Shown in pieces: positions 19,655 through 27,542 of a stretch of DNA of 40,477 nt. Every line of letters begins with the position of its first letter. The stretch's first letter is position 1. The position numbers and the translations under genes were made by a program. This DNA is from an uncultured Lachnospiraceae bacterium (GTDB taxonomy: Bacteria; Bacillota; Clostridia; Lachnospirales; Lachnospiraceae). The stretch is from assembly GCA_949893755.1 (NCBI GenBank), contig CATLCV010000019.1, forward strand, positions 1 to 40,477. The letters are read 5' to 3'. The notes under the pieces were generated by a model. The model was given only the letters and a program-made list of their open reading frames with translations. It was not told where the DNA came from and did not search any database.

Positions 19655-19873
19655 CTAATCAAAGTCGAACTTTTCATACCTCTTATGCATTGCCTTATAT
19701 CGGATCCGGACCGTCTCATTTCCCGCGAGCACGTCCTGCTCCGTCCCGGTAAACTGGCAGCGCAGGCAGTAATATTCCTCTTTTTCCTTATCATAAAACA
19801 TATCAATATCCAGATCCCTCATGAAGCAGGACGGACACCGGTAGTTTAATCTGCCTTTTCCAGATTGAGCCAT
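19655..19873 (-). CDS. Small zinc-ribbon protein overlapping the upstream enzyme gene
   Basis: This 72-residue protein has two CxxC knuckles, C13-x2-C16 and C36-x2-C39, spaced as a zinc ribbon, with an acidic and basic remainder. Its ATG at 19873 lies inside the last codons of the 610-residue gene (28-bp overlap), with GGGAGG about 10 bp upstream inside that gene, so translation is probably coupled. No function is assigned. Zinc ribbons of this type may bind nucleic acid or act as a small accessory protein. It is the last gene of the carbohydrate operon. Confidence 0.7.
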   Translation of the reverse strand: MAQSGKGRLNYRCPSCFMRDLDIDMFYDKEKEEYYCLRCQFTGTEQDVLAGNETVRIRYKAMHKRYEKFDFD

Positions 19874-21678
19874 GTCGCATATACCTCCCTTTCTGAAATC
19901 TTTTTCTTATACCCCAGAGTAAACATCGGAGAAAATGCATAGCCCTCCCGGATATATCCCTCTCCGCCGCCGCTCTGCGTCATGGAAACCTTTGTCTCAA
20001 TGGCAGGGATCACTGCGGATACCGCTTCCGCGTTGTCCAGGCTTTCCTCTCTGCACTTGTATTCATAGACAATGCTCTTCTCCTCGCTGCCCTCACATTT
20101 CAGAAGGATGCCGCTCATGTCCTCCGGATACTCCGTTGTCCCATAGCATGCTACCATGTATTCATTCAGCTCCGCTTCCGCGCCGGGATCGCTCATCTCC
20201 AGGATCGTTCTCTCAATCTTGACGGAGCCGGTCCCCTCCTCAAAATATTCCTTTGTCTGAAGCTTCACGGTCAGATCCGCAAACTCGATGGTCACCGGAT
20301 CCAGCGTCAGGATCCGTGTCCTTCCTTCCTGTGAAAAATGCGCTTTCGTCCGGCACAGGCACAGGTCCACCTCTTCCCCATTATGGCAGAGCTTGGCGCT
20401 CCGGATGGTTCCTTCCCCTGCATAGTGTGTAAAATAACCTGCCCGATATTTTTCCTGGATCAAAAACGGATAGGACGCGTCCTGCACATGCTTCGTACCG
20501 ATGCCCACCTCCCATCTCAGCTTGGCGGCATAAGGACGCAGGTCAAAGATCGCGCCGCCCTGGTCCATATTCACCCCGGCCCGCATATAAGGATCCGTAT
20601 ACCAGAACACCTGCTTGTCAGAACCGTAAAGGATATCGCGCCAGAGGGCGCATTCCGGCTCGGTGTACGTCTTCTTTTGCCGGTAATAATCCGCAAATTC
20701 CGACATGGTCATGTCTATGAGCTTTCCCTCTTTCTTTAAGTCCCCGTAATATTTACAGCCGTCGGAATAGGATTTGAGCAGCAGCTCATAAGGCGCCTCC
20801 CAGCGGCCCATCTTGTTCATCCAGCCGGGACCTACAAACATCATGTTGTACGCATAGCCGTTGTTGTACTTTTCCTGGGCGCGGTACTGGTCGATCAGGT
20901 TATACAGATACGGATACTCCCAGGTCCTGGAATCATAGATCATGCCCCGCAGTACATTCTGCGGATGCGTCCCGAAGTTGGAACCGTTTCCGTCATAGCA
21001 GGCCAGCAGATCCCTTGACAAATGCGGAATCGCAACGATCCCGCTGTCCTCCGCCTCATCCGCCGCAGGGGCATGGGTGTTCTGTTTGGAAGGGATCCAG
21101 GGTGCCCAGGGGCCGCCGTCGAACAGCGTGTACCAGGAATTGTTGCAGGTGTGATATGCCTTCGGCCCTTCCTCCCAGCAGGTGGCAACGGCACACTTCA
21201 CAGAAGGGTAGGTTTCCTTGATGTAATTGGTCAGGTCCGCATCCATATAGTAAGAGCCTGTAGATTCCGGATAAAAACCGAAGATTTCATGGAATTTGCC
21301 GAACACATCGTTGACGATCTTCTTTTTGTCTTCCATGGAAAACATCCAGATACAGAAATCCTTTGTATGGTATTTCTCACGGAATTGCTCGCAGGGCAGT
21401 CCCAGAAGAGACAGCGCGATCTCATCCCCGTATTTCTCATGATCATCCTTTGCAATCTGCACCGCCTCCGCATTGAACAGGGAAGCATAGGTCATATGGA
21501 TCGTGACCTTCAAGCCGTTTTCGTGGGCCAGCCTCTGCTGTGTCCGGAAAATGTCCAGAGATTCCGTCAGAAGCTTCTTATTCCCGATGTCCTCCTCCTT
21601 GCCATGTCCGGTCACCGTGGCGGAATATTCCGGTACCATTTCCGGACGATGGATCACATTCAAAATAAAATCACTCAT
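19846..21678 (-). CDS. 610-residue putative carbohydrate-active enzyme of unrecognised family
   Basis: This is a large soluble protein with no signal peptide. The N-terminal ~250 residues have the feel of a NodB/GH57-like barrel: GLKVTIHMTYASLFN near 55 and FGFYPESTGSYYMDADL near 133, reminiscent of polysaccharide-deacetylase motif order. Aromatic-rich stretches follow (GGPWAPWIPSKQ, FVGPGWMNKMGRWEAP), as in sugar pockets. The C-terminal third looks beta-rich. No catalytic motif could be matched with confidence, so deacetylase, hydrolase or lyase are all open. It is encoded 62 bp after the ABC permeases, behind a terminator-like hairpin, with an AAGGAG site. Its job is probably to process the sugar imported by that system. 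Confidence 0.6.
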   Translation of the reverse strand: MSDFILNVIHRPEMVPEYSATVTGHGKEEDIGNKKLLTESLDIFRTQQRLAHENGLKVTIHMTYASLFNAEAVQIAKDDHEKYGDEIALSLLGLPCEQFREKYHTKDFCIWMFSMEDKKKIVNDVFGKFHEIFGFYPESTGSYYMDADLTNYIKETYPSVKCAVATCWEEGPKAYHTCNNSWYTLFDGGPWAPWIPSKQNTHAPAADEAEDSGIVAIPHLSRDLLACYDGNGSNFGTHPQNVLRGMIYDSRTWEYPYLYNLIDQYRAQEKYNNGYAYNMMFVGPGWMNKMGRWEAPYELLLKSYSDGCKYYGDLKKEGKLIDMTMSEFADYYRQKKTYTEPECALWRDILYGSDKQVFWYTDPYMRAGVNMDQGGAIFDLRPYAAKLRWEVGIGTKHVQDASYPFLIQEKYRAGYFTHYAGEGTIRSAKLCHNGEEVDLCLCRTKAHFSQEGRTRILTLDPVTIEFADLTVKLQTKEYFEEGTGSVKIERTILEMSDPGAEAELNEYMVACYGTTEYPEDMSGILLKCEGSEEKSIVYEYKCREESLDNAEAVSAVIPAIETKVSMTQSGGGEGYIREGYAFSPMFTLGYKKKISEREVYATWLNLEKAD

Positions 21679-21696
21679 TTTTTACTCCTTTCTGCT

Positions 21697-21728
21697 AAAA
21701 AAGAGTTCCGCAAGCGAAACTCTTTTTT
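21697..21728 (-). terminator. Partial terminator between permease and 610-residue enzyme genes
   Basis: A GAGTTTCGC/GCGGAACTC hairpin with one mismatch is flanked by A and T runs, so it can stop transcription in the leftward direction. It lies inside an otherwise continuous operon. It should lower the level of the two genes after it. Confidence 0.65.
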
Positions 21729-21740
21729 CCAAAATTTCTT

Positions 21741-22571
21741 TTATTTCACCGCACCGGTAATACCTTCTGCAAACTGCTTCTGCAGTATGAAGAATACAAG
21801 CATGGTCGGAATCGAGCAGAACAATACGCCCATCATGATCATACCGTAATCGATCTTGTAACCGCCGATCGTGTTGGCGATCAACATAACCATGTTCAGG
21901 GACTTTCCGTCTGTCATGATTACCTTCGGCCACAGATATGCATTCCATGCATTCATGAATGTGATAACAGCCGCCGCCGCATAGGTGGATCTCATAGTCG
22001 GGAAGAACATGCGGAAGAAGATCTGTACCTCATTCAGTCCGTCGATCCGGGCCGCTTCAATGATGTCGATCGGGAATGCCCTTGCATTCTGGCGGAACAT
22101 CATGATCATAAACGGCGTCGAGATCATCGGAAGGAAGAAACCAGCCATTGTATTCAGCAATTTTGCCGAACTGAACATCTGGAACAATGGGATCATGGTC
22201 GCTACCTGAGGAACCATCATTGCCAGAAGCAGGATCGAGAACAGTTTGTCTTTCCATTTGTCATGATAGATCTCAAAACCATAGCCGGCCAGTGAACAGA
22301 TAAACAGACAGATCACTGTCACCGAGATCGCGTACAGGAAGGAATTGCCCATCGCCCGGGCCAGCGGCTGCTGCGCAACCAGGTTCCGGAAGTTCTCCGC
22401 CGCAAAGCTGCCGGGAAGGAGACGCCCCTTTGAGATATCAATATAGTTATTCGTTGCCGCAGAGATCATCCACAAAAACGGAAATACGGAGATGATCGAA
22501 AAAATCGTCAAAAATATGTAAGTAGGAATCAGCCTGCGCTGAATCATAGATCTGTTCTTTTTTTCAGTCAC
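21741..22571 (-). CDS. Carbohydrate ABC transporter permease, MalG type
   Basis: This is a 276-residue inner-membrane subunit with six helices. The EAA loop EAARIDGLNEVQIFFRMFFP contacts the ATPase, as in MalG. GTG at 22571 is preferred, 8 bp after AGG; it overlaps the stop of the upstream permease by 8 bp, so translation is coupled. The open frame reaches GTG at 22580. No ATPase gene is in the operon, so a shared MsmX-type ATPase is expected. It pairs with the MalF-type permease and the lipoprotein upstream. Confidence 0.93.
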   Translation of the reverse strand: MTEKKNRSMIQRRLIPTYIFLTIFSIISVFPFLWMISAATNNYIDISKGRLLPGSFAAENFRNLVAQQPLARAMGNSFLYAISVTVICLFICSLAGYGFEIYHDKWKDKLFSILLLAMMVPQVATMIPLFQMFSSAKLLNTMAGFFLPMISTPFMIMMFRQNARAFPIDIIEAARIDGLNEVQIFFRMFFPTMRSTYAAAAVITFMNAWNAYLWPKVIMTDGKSLNMVMLIANTIGGYKIDYGMIMMGVLFCSIPTMLVFFILQKQFAEGITGAVK

Positions 22572-23457
22572 GTGTATCACCTACTTTCAGATTGATAAAT
22601 GCAAGGATCGCAACAATGATAAATACAAAGAATGCCATGGCGCTTCCATAACCGAAGTTCGGAGCACGCAGGAAACATGTATTGTAAATATAGTGCGACA
22701 TCGTAATCGTAGCATTTGCCGGTCCGCCGTTCGTCAGGTTGACAGACTCGTCGAACAGCTGCAGCGTACCATTGATGGACATGATAAATGTCATGATGAT
22801 GGTTGGTTTCAGCAGCGGTACGGTAATACCCCAGAAAGTTTTCCAGCCATTTGCACCGTCAATCTTCGCAGCCTCGTATACGGAATATTCAATGTTCTGC
22901 AGTCCTGCCAGATAGAATACCATGTTGTATCCTGTCCATCTCCAGATCAGGGCCAGGATGATGACCATCTTTGCCGTCCCGGCATTTCCCAGGAAATTGT
23001 ACCCCTCTTTAAAAATCCCCAATGCCACCAGTGCATTATTTACCAGACCATCCTGCGCGAACAGGAAACGGAAAATAATCGCATAGGAAACCAATGATGT
23101 TGCGCAGGGTAAAAATACACAGGTACGGAAAAGCCCTTTAAATTTCAAGTCGCGGTTATTCAAGAGCTGTGCCAGAAGAATTGCAAGCACGAGCATGATC
23201 GGCACCTGGATTACCAGATAGAAAAATGTGTTGGTTACAGAGCGGATGAATACTCTGTCCTCTAACATACGTGCATAGTTGGAAATTCCTGTAAATGTGT
23301 AGTTCGTGCCTCGTCCTGTCTGTAAGGAAAGAAGAAATGCCCTCACCATCGGATAGAAGCTCATGACTACGATCATCAGCGTTGCCGGAGTCAGGAACGC
23401 CCAGCCGGCAGCCTTCTGCTTTGCAAGCAGGCTCATACCTTTTTTCTTAGAATCCAC
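22564..23457 (-). CDS. Carbohydrate ABC transporter permease, MalF type
   Basis: This 297-residue permease has six helices and the EAA-type loop EAAKIDGANGWKTFWGITVP. GTG at 23457 (MDSKKKG) follows AAAGGGGG by about 6 bp; the open frame continues upstream to a TTG at 23481 that would lie before the ribosome site. It forms the membrane channel with the downstream MalG-type protein for the sugar bound by the lipoprotein at 23645-25006. The terminator at 23592-23621 upstream should make it less abundant than that lipoprotein. Confidence 0.93.
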   Translation of the reverse strand: MDSKKKGMSLLAKQKAAGWAFLTPATLMIVVMSFYPMVRAFLLSLQTGRGTNYTFTGISNYARMLEDRVFIRSVTNTFFYLVIQVPIMLVLAILLAQLLNNRDLKFKGLFRTCVFLPCATSLVSYAIIFRFLFAQDGLVNNALVALGIFKEGYNFLGNAGTAKMVIILALIWRWTGYNMVFYLAGLQNIEYSVYEAAKIDGANGWKTFWGITVPLLKPTIIMTFIMSINGTLQLFDESVNLTNGGPANATITMSHYIYNTCFLRAPNFGYGSAMAFFVFIIVAILAFINLKVGDTRD

Positions 23458-23591
23458 TGAAAGACCCCCTTTACTTCTCAATTTTTAATACAGAAACCCT
23501 GTTCACAGATTACCTGCATTTCCCGCGCCGGAGGACGGAAATACATCCGGCCCGCCTGTCTGACTCGCTGCTCCGCGGGAATTCAGACAAC

Positions 23592-23621
23592 AAAAAGGGG
23601 AACCGCCAGGGCGGTCCCCCC
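23592..23621 (-). terminator. Attenuating terminator between binding protein and permeases
   Basis: On the minus strand, GGGGACCGCC and GGCGGTTCCCC form a 10-bp GC stem with a short loop, followed by TTTTTGTTG. It lies 24 bp after the binding-protein stop. This is the common arrangement that over-produces the lipoprotein. Confidence 0.85.
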
Positions 23622-23644
23622 CGCATATTGGCCTGACCTATTCT

Positions 23645-25006
23645 TTATTGATAATAGAATTCAGCGTCTGCCTGTGCCTGCTCTAAGACTGCATCCTTCT
23701 CTCCTCCGCCGGACATGATATCCTGAATTGCGGTAGAGACAACTTCACGCACGTCATAGTAGTAAGCACTTGTATTGTTGGAAGGTGTCTTCTCTGCAAA
23801 ATCTACAACCGTTGCAAAAATCGGCTGGTCACTCCAGAATTCCTGCGGCTCCTGATAAGCTTCGGAATCGCCTGCCGGTCCCCATGTACTGATCGCGCCT
23901 GTGGTCGGAAGGATGTTCTCATACAGTGTTACGCTTCCTGCAAATGTCTTTGCCATGAAGTCAAATGCAAGGTCTGTATTCTGGCAGTTGGAGCTGATAT
24001 ACCAGGAAGATCCGCCGTTGTTGGAGTAGTTTGTAGCACCTGCAGTTTTCATCAACTTCGGCATATTTGTGATCGCCCAGTTACCGGATGTATCTTCCAT
24101 ACCCATAATGGTTGCCATGATCCAGTTACCATTGATGGTACCTGCGCACTGCTCGTTTGTAATGGAGGATACGTACTCATCCCACTCATTTACTTCGTAG
24201 AAGATGCCTTCTTTTACCATCTCCTGGTAGATGTCGATACATTCATTGAGTGCATCGTTGCCAACCAGATTCGGTGTTCCGTCTTCGTTGAACAGAGACG
24301 CGCCTGCTGACTGAAGCATCATCATGATGATATCCTGGCTGTTCGCCTGTCCGGAGAGCATGTACTTACCGGTCTTTTCCTTTACAGCCTTGCCGATCTC
24401 GATAAACTTATTCCAGTCGATATCTGTCAGATCATCGATCGTATATCCGGCTTCATCAAGAATATCTGTACGGTAGCAGGAGATCACGGCGCCGTTATCG
24501 AACGGAACTCCGTAGTTCTTGCCGTCTACAGTTGAATATGCAAGCTTACCTTCTGCAAAGTCGGAAAACTCAATTCCGCTGTCTGTCAGATCTGTAAATG
24601 CTTCCGGATAGAAGGATACAAACTTCTGGAAAGAGTTATCCTGCATCAGGATGATATCTGCCATTGTACCGAAGTCGCCTGACTCTGCGCATGTCTGAAG
24701 CTTGGTCTCGCAGTCATCAGACAGAGTCTCAACTACTTCAAGTTCAAAATCCGGATCAACTTCTGCCTTATAGATCTCTCCAGCTTCCTTGATCGCAGGG
24801 ATGTTGAATGCCGGATCCCAGGTCCATACGGTCAGCTTATGTCCGCCCTCGGAACCGCCGCCTGAGCCTTCATCTGACTCTGCGGTGCTCTCGGAGCCGC
24901 TGCCGCTGTCACTGCTGCTTCCGCTGTCGCCGCTGCCGCCTCCGCACGCTGCCAGAGATACTACCATCACACCTGCGAGCAATACTGAAAGTAACTTTTT
25001 CTTCAT
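23645..25006 (-). CDS. Extracellular carbohydrate-binding lipoprotein of an ABC importer
   Basis: This protein of about 453 residues has a lipoprotein signal (MKKKLLSVLLAGVMVVS) with lipobox LAAC and acylated C21. A Gly/Ser/Glu-rich linker follows, then a family 1 solute-binding fold (LTVWTWDPAFN at the start of the mature domain, W-rich pockets including GGSSWYIS). It captures an oligosaccharide outside the membrane for the two downstream permeases. ATG at 25006 is chosen so that the signal peptide starts normally, with AAAGGAGG upstream; the open frame reaches 25036. It has a strong promoter at 25144-25172 and a terminator right behind it. The ligand cannot be read from the sequence. Confidence 0.93.
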   Translation of the reverse strand: MKKKLLSVLLAGVMVVSLAACGGGSGDSGSSSDSGSGSESTAESDEGSGGGSEGGHKLTVWTWDPAFNIPAIKEAGEIYKAEVDPDFELEVVETLSDDCETKLQTCAESGDFGTMADIILMQDNSFQKFVSFYPEAFTDLTDSGIEFSDFAEGKLAYSTVDGKNYGVPFDNGAVISCYRTDILDEAGYTIDDLTDIDWNKFIEIGKAVKEKTGKYMLSGQANSQDIIMMMLQSAGASLFNEDGTPNLVGNDALNECIDIYQEMVKEGIFYEVNEWDEYVSSITNEQCAGTINGNWIMATIMGMEDTSGNWAITNMPKLMKTAGATNYSNNGGSSWYISSNCQNTDLAFDFMAKTFAGSVTLYENILPTTGAISTWGPAGDSEAYQEPQEFWSDQPIFATVVDFAEKTPSNNTSAYYYDVREVVSTAIQDIMSGGGEKDAVLEQAQADAEFYYQ

Positions 25007-25143
25007 ACTACATTGTCCTCCTTTTTTCACCTTCAAAAAGCTCTCACTCTTTGTCCGGTTTGTTATGATAAGATTGTACCAAATGCATTTTTCTCATAGT
25101 ATGCAAATTCGCCCTAAAACTGTGCATTTTCAACTACATTTGT

Positions 25144-25172
25144 TATTTATGCACTACCGCGAATTTTGTCAA
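25144..25172 (-). promoter_or_regulatory. Sigma-A promoter of the sugar ABC operon
   Basis: On the minus strand, TTGACA (25172-25167) and TAAATA (25149-25144) are 17 bp apart, leaving a ~130-nt leader before the lipoprotein ATG. The rest of the gap 25007-25384 holds two palindromes and the terminator of the next gene. Confidence 0.75.
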
Positions 25173-25181
25173 GAGTCTTTT

Positions 25182-25197
25182 TTGTGGAATATCACAA
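25182..25197. promoter_or_regulatory. TTGTG-N6-CACAA palindrome upstream of -35
   Basis: This perfect 5-bp half-site pair ends 9 bp upstream of the -35 box of the sugar operon. Its spacing resembles Crp/Fnr-type or AraC/LacI-type operators. No regulator gene is adjacent. Confidence 0.4.
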
Positions 25198-25232
25198 TAA
25201 TAGAGGGTTAAAAAGTGGGATTAAGCGGTCAT

Positions 25233-25266
25233 AAACTGGATATATTTCCCTGAAAATGTCCAGTTT
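25233..25266. repeat. 8-bp inverted repeat AAACTGGA/TCCAGTTT
   Basis: The arms 25233-25240 and 25259-25266 are perfect, and several inner bases can also pair. It lies between the redox operon terminator and the sugar operon promoter. A distal operator for the sugar operon is possible. Confidence 0.45.
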
Positions 25267-25325
25267 CTGCTGATTTCCAAAAATAAGGAGCTTTGATTAT
25301 ATGCACAGAAATGCTGAAATAATTG

Positions 25326-25370
25326 TATAAAAATGCAGCACACCGCCCTCTTTTGAAAGCCGTGTGCCGC
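25326..25370 (-). terminator. Terminator of the redox operon
   Basis: On the minus strand, GCGGCACACG pairs with CGGTGTGCTGC, followed by ATTTTTATAC. It begins 15 bp after the first SDR stop codon. It marks the 3' end of the operon that starts near 30390. Confidence 0.7.
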
Positions 25371-25384
25371 ACTATCAGAAGCAC

Positions 25385-26170
25385 TTAACACAGTGCATCC
25401 ATACCGCCGTCCAGACGAAGTCCGGATCCCATCATGTGTGATGATACGTCGGATGCAAGATAAAGCGCCAGATCAGCCACTTCCTCTGGTTTGCAATACC
25501 GTTTGTCCAGATAAGAGGCCCCGAAAATCTCCTCACATTCCTCATGAGTCTTCGTATCTCCGAACGTATTCTTCTCAATTCTATGAATCATAGGAGTCTC
25601 CACGCCGCCGGGACAAATGTAATTGCAGTGAATCCCATGCGGTCCAAGCTCCAGCGCAACAGACTTGGCAACTCCGGCCACCGCATGCTTGGAAGAACAG
25701 TATGCACTCATGCCTGCCGCTGTCGTATAACTGCCGTTCGAAGCAATCGTAACGATCGCACCGCTGCCCTGCTTGATCAGATAAGGCGCCGCATACTTCA
25801 TCAAAAGCATGACGCTGAACACGTTGATAGAGTATACTGCCATATAATCTTCTACGGTGCAGTCCTGGATTTCCTGATATCTTCCTTCGTATCCTGCATT
25901 TGGAATCACAACGTCTATATGTCCGAAATGCTCATACGCTCCGTCAACCCATGCCTTGATCTCCTCCTCCTTTTTGGCATCTACCACAAATGTTTTTATA
26001 TTTTCAGGCGCTATATCCAGTGTCGGCACAAACGCATCCAGCTTTTCCTGGCTGGTGGATGCGATCGCAAGCTTGCATCCCTCCCCGGCAAACGCCCGGC
26101 AGATTGCCTGTCCGATACCGCCTGTAGAGCCATTGACTAATACCACTTTATCCTTTAATTTCAGATCCAT
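25385..26170 (-). CDS. SDR-family NAD(P)-dependent oxidoreductase (hydroxy-/keto-reductase), first of two
   Basis: This 261-residue classical short-chain dehydrogenase has the cofactor loop NGSTGGIG (about 14-21), a PNAG motif near 90, catalytic Ser in TIASNGS, and YCSSK (Tyr-x3-Lys, about 157-161). CPGGVETPM follows. It probably oxidises or reduces a hydroxyl/ketone on the substrate of the neighbouring ene-reductase. The start follows AGGAGG by 8 bp. It is the last gene of a four-gene leftward unit (SDR, ene-reductase, MFS transporter, SDR). The substrate is unknown; hydroxysteroid dehydrogenases and isoflavanone reductases share this fold, but so do sugar and acyl reductases. Confidence 0.85.
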   Translation of the reverse strand: MDLKLKDKVVLVNGSTGGIGQAICRAFAGEGCKLAIASTSQEKLDAFVPTLDIAPENIKTFVVDAKKEEEIKAWVDGAYEHFGHIDVVIPNAGYEGRYQEIQDCTVEDYMAVYSINVFSVMLLMKYAAPYLIKQGSGAIVTIASNGSYTTAAGMSAYCSSKHAVAGVAKSVALELGPHGIHCNYICPGGVETPMIHRIEKNTFGDTKTHEECEEIFGASYLDKRYCKPEEVADLALYLASDVSSHMMGSGLRLDGGMDALC

Positions 26171-26230
26171 ACTATTTCCTCCTGATTTCTCATATATTGC
26201 ATTTTAAGCATAAGTCTTTTTTCTTTCCGT

Positions 26231-27487
26231 TTATTGCTTTTCCATAGGTGACATCTTCAATGCCGTCACCAGCAAAATCATTCCAATTGCAGTCGTTGCC
26301 GCAAACACTTTCCATGCAAGCCCCATGCCGCCCTCTGTTGTCAGGAGGGCCGCCATAAGCGGTGATGCAAGCGCCTGACCGATATAAACCGCCACCATCA
26401 ATGCTGCGGATATCTGTCCAAACTCCCGAGAACCAAATGCGGCTGTCCCCACAAAGGAAGGAATACTCGCATTTACCGGGTATGCCGCCGCTGCAAAAAT
26501 GATCGTAAGTACCATCAGATATGCCGCGCCGCTTGCCGGCCATAAAATCATGCATACAAATGTCAGAATATAGGCAATACATACATAAATGACAAATCCC
26601 TTCATTCCGAGCTTACCGGAAATATTGCCTGCGACCAGCAGCAGAAGTCCGGCCAGCAGTAAATACGCCGAATTCCATACTGCCGCACCCGAAGCAGACA
26701 TTCCGTTCATCTGCCACCATGTAGGTGCATATGATAAATACGCGGTGCCTCCGATTGTTGTAAACAGTAATGCAAGTACCAGAACTTTAAATGCCCCTGA
26801 CTTCAGTGCATCGCCGTAAGATACTCCTGGCAATTCTGCTGTCTGTCCTCCGTCTGTCCGGACGGAATCCGCACCCAGCGGCCTCTGTCCAAGCTGTTCC
26901 GGCTTTTTAATCAAAAAGAAAACTGCAAAAAGCCCGATCACAAGTACCATTGCAGAAAAAATCCTGTAGCAGTTCTTATAATCTGTCACTTTAAACAACT
27001 GCCCTGCAAGAAATACCCATATTGCTGCCCCAAGGCCGGCCCCTGAGAGCACCCAGCCTGTCACCTGCGCTCTTTTTTCCACAAACCATTCTGCAATCAC
27101 GGATGAGCATACCGCATGCGTACCAAATGTAATTGCCAGAGATGCAACTCCGCCTGCAATATACATAAAGAGCAGACTCTGTGAATTTGCCCCCGGTGTG
27201 ACAAATGTATAGAACATCATATGCGCCGCACAGGCGATCACTGAAATCAGCATCGTCTTTTGAGCGCCCAATTTCGGAAGGACTCTTGTCGCTGCCAGAC
27301 TGAGTACCACATTGCAGATCGTATTTACTGTACCGATCTGCCCTACCGCGCCGATAGAATGGCCGCTGTAATCCGCCAGTGTTGCAAGAAACGTTACCAA
27401 AGTAGTACAGGCACCCAGATTTACAAAAATAACTAAAAACGCCCCTACGGCTGCTTTATAACCGAAAAATCCTGTTTTTTTCCCCAT
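26231..27487 (-). CDS. Major facilitator superfamily transporter, OFA/monocarboxylate-like
   Basis: This protein of about 418 residues has twelve predicted helices and a central charged loop around RPLGADSVRTDGGQ. The N-terminal half carries features of the oxalate/formate and monocarboxylate branch (AVCSSVIAEWFVEKRAQVTG, resembling the WF-RR-A-G signature between helices 4 and 5). ATG at 27487 (MGKKTG) follows GGGAGG by 7 bp; the open frame reaches 27502. It lies between the ene-reductase and the SDR in the operon, so it should import the substrate or export the reduced product. An organic acid or a hydrophobic carboxylate is a reasonable guess. Confidence 0.85.
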   Translation of the reverse strand: MGKKTGFFGYKAAVGAFLVIFVNLGACTTLVTFLATLADYSGHSIGAVGQIGTVNTICNVVLSLAATRVLPKLGAQKTMLISVIACAAHMMFYTFVTPGANSQSLLFMYIAGGVASLAITFGTHAVCSSVIAEWFVEKRAQVTGWVLSGAGLGAAIWVFLAGQLFKVTDYKNCYRIFSAMVLVIGLFAVFFLIKKPEQLGQRPLGADSVRTDGGQTAELPGVSYGDALKSGAFKVLVLALLFTTIGGTAYLSYAPTWWQMNGMSASGAAVWNSAYLLLAGLLLLVAGNISGKLGMKGFVIYVCIAYILTFVCMILWPASGAAYLMVLTIIFAAAAYPVNASIPSFVGTAAFGSREFGQISAALMVAVYIGQALASPLMAALLTTEGGMGLAWKVFAATTAIGMILLVTALKMSPMEKQ

Positions 27488-27542
27488 CTCTTGTCCTCCC
27501 ATCTCTCTTTATCTTTTGGCCGAGAACTGACGGTATCTGTTT

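Noticed and set aside
26190..26582. 130-codon leftward frame overlapping the MFS gene end
   Set aside because: It is an out-of-frame shadow of the MFS gene with no start signal.
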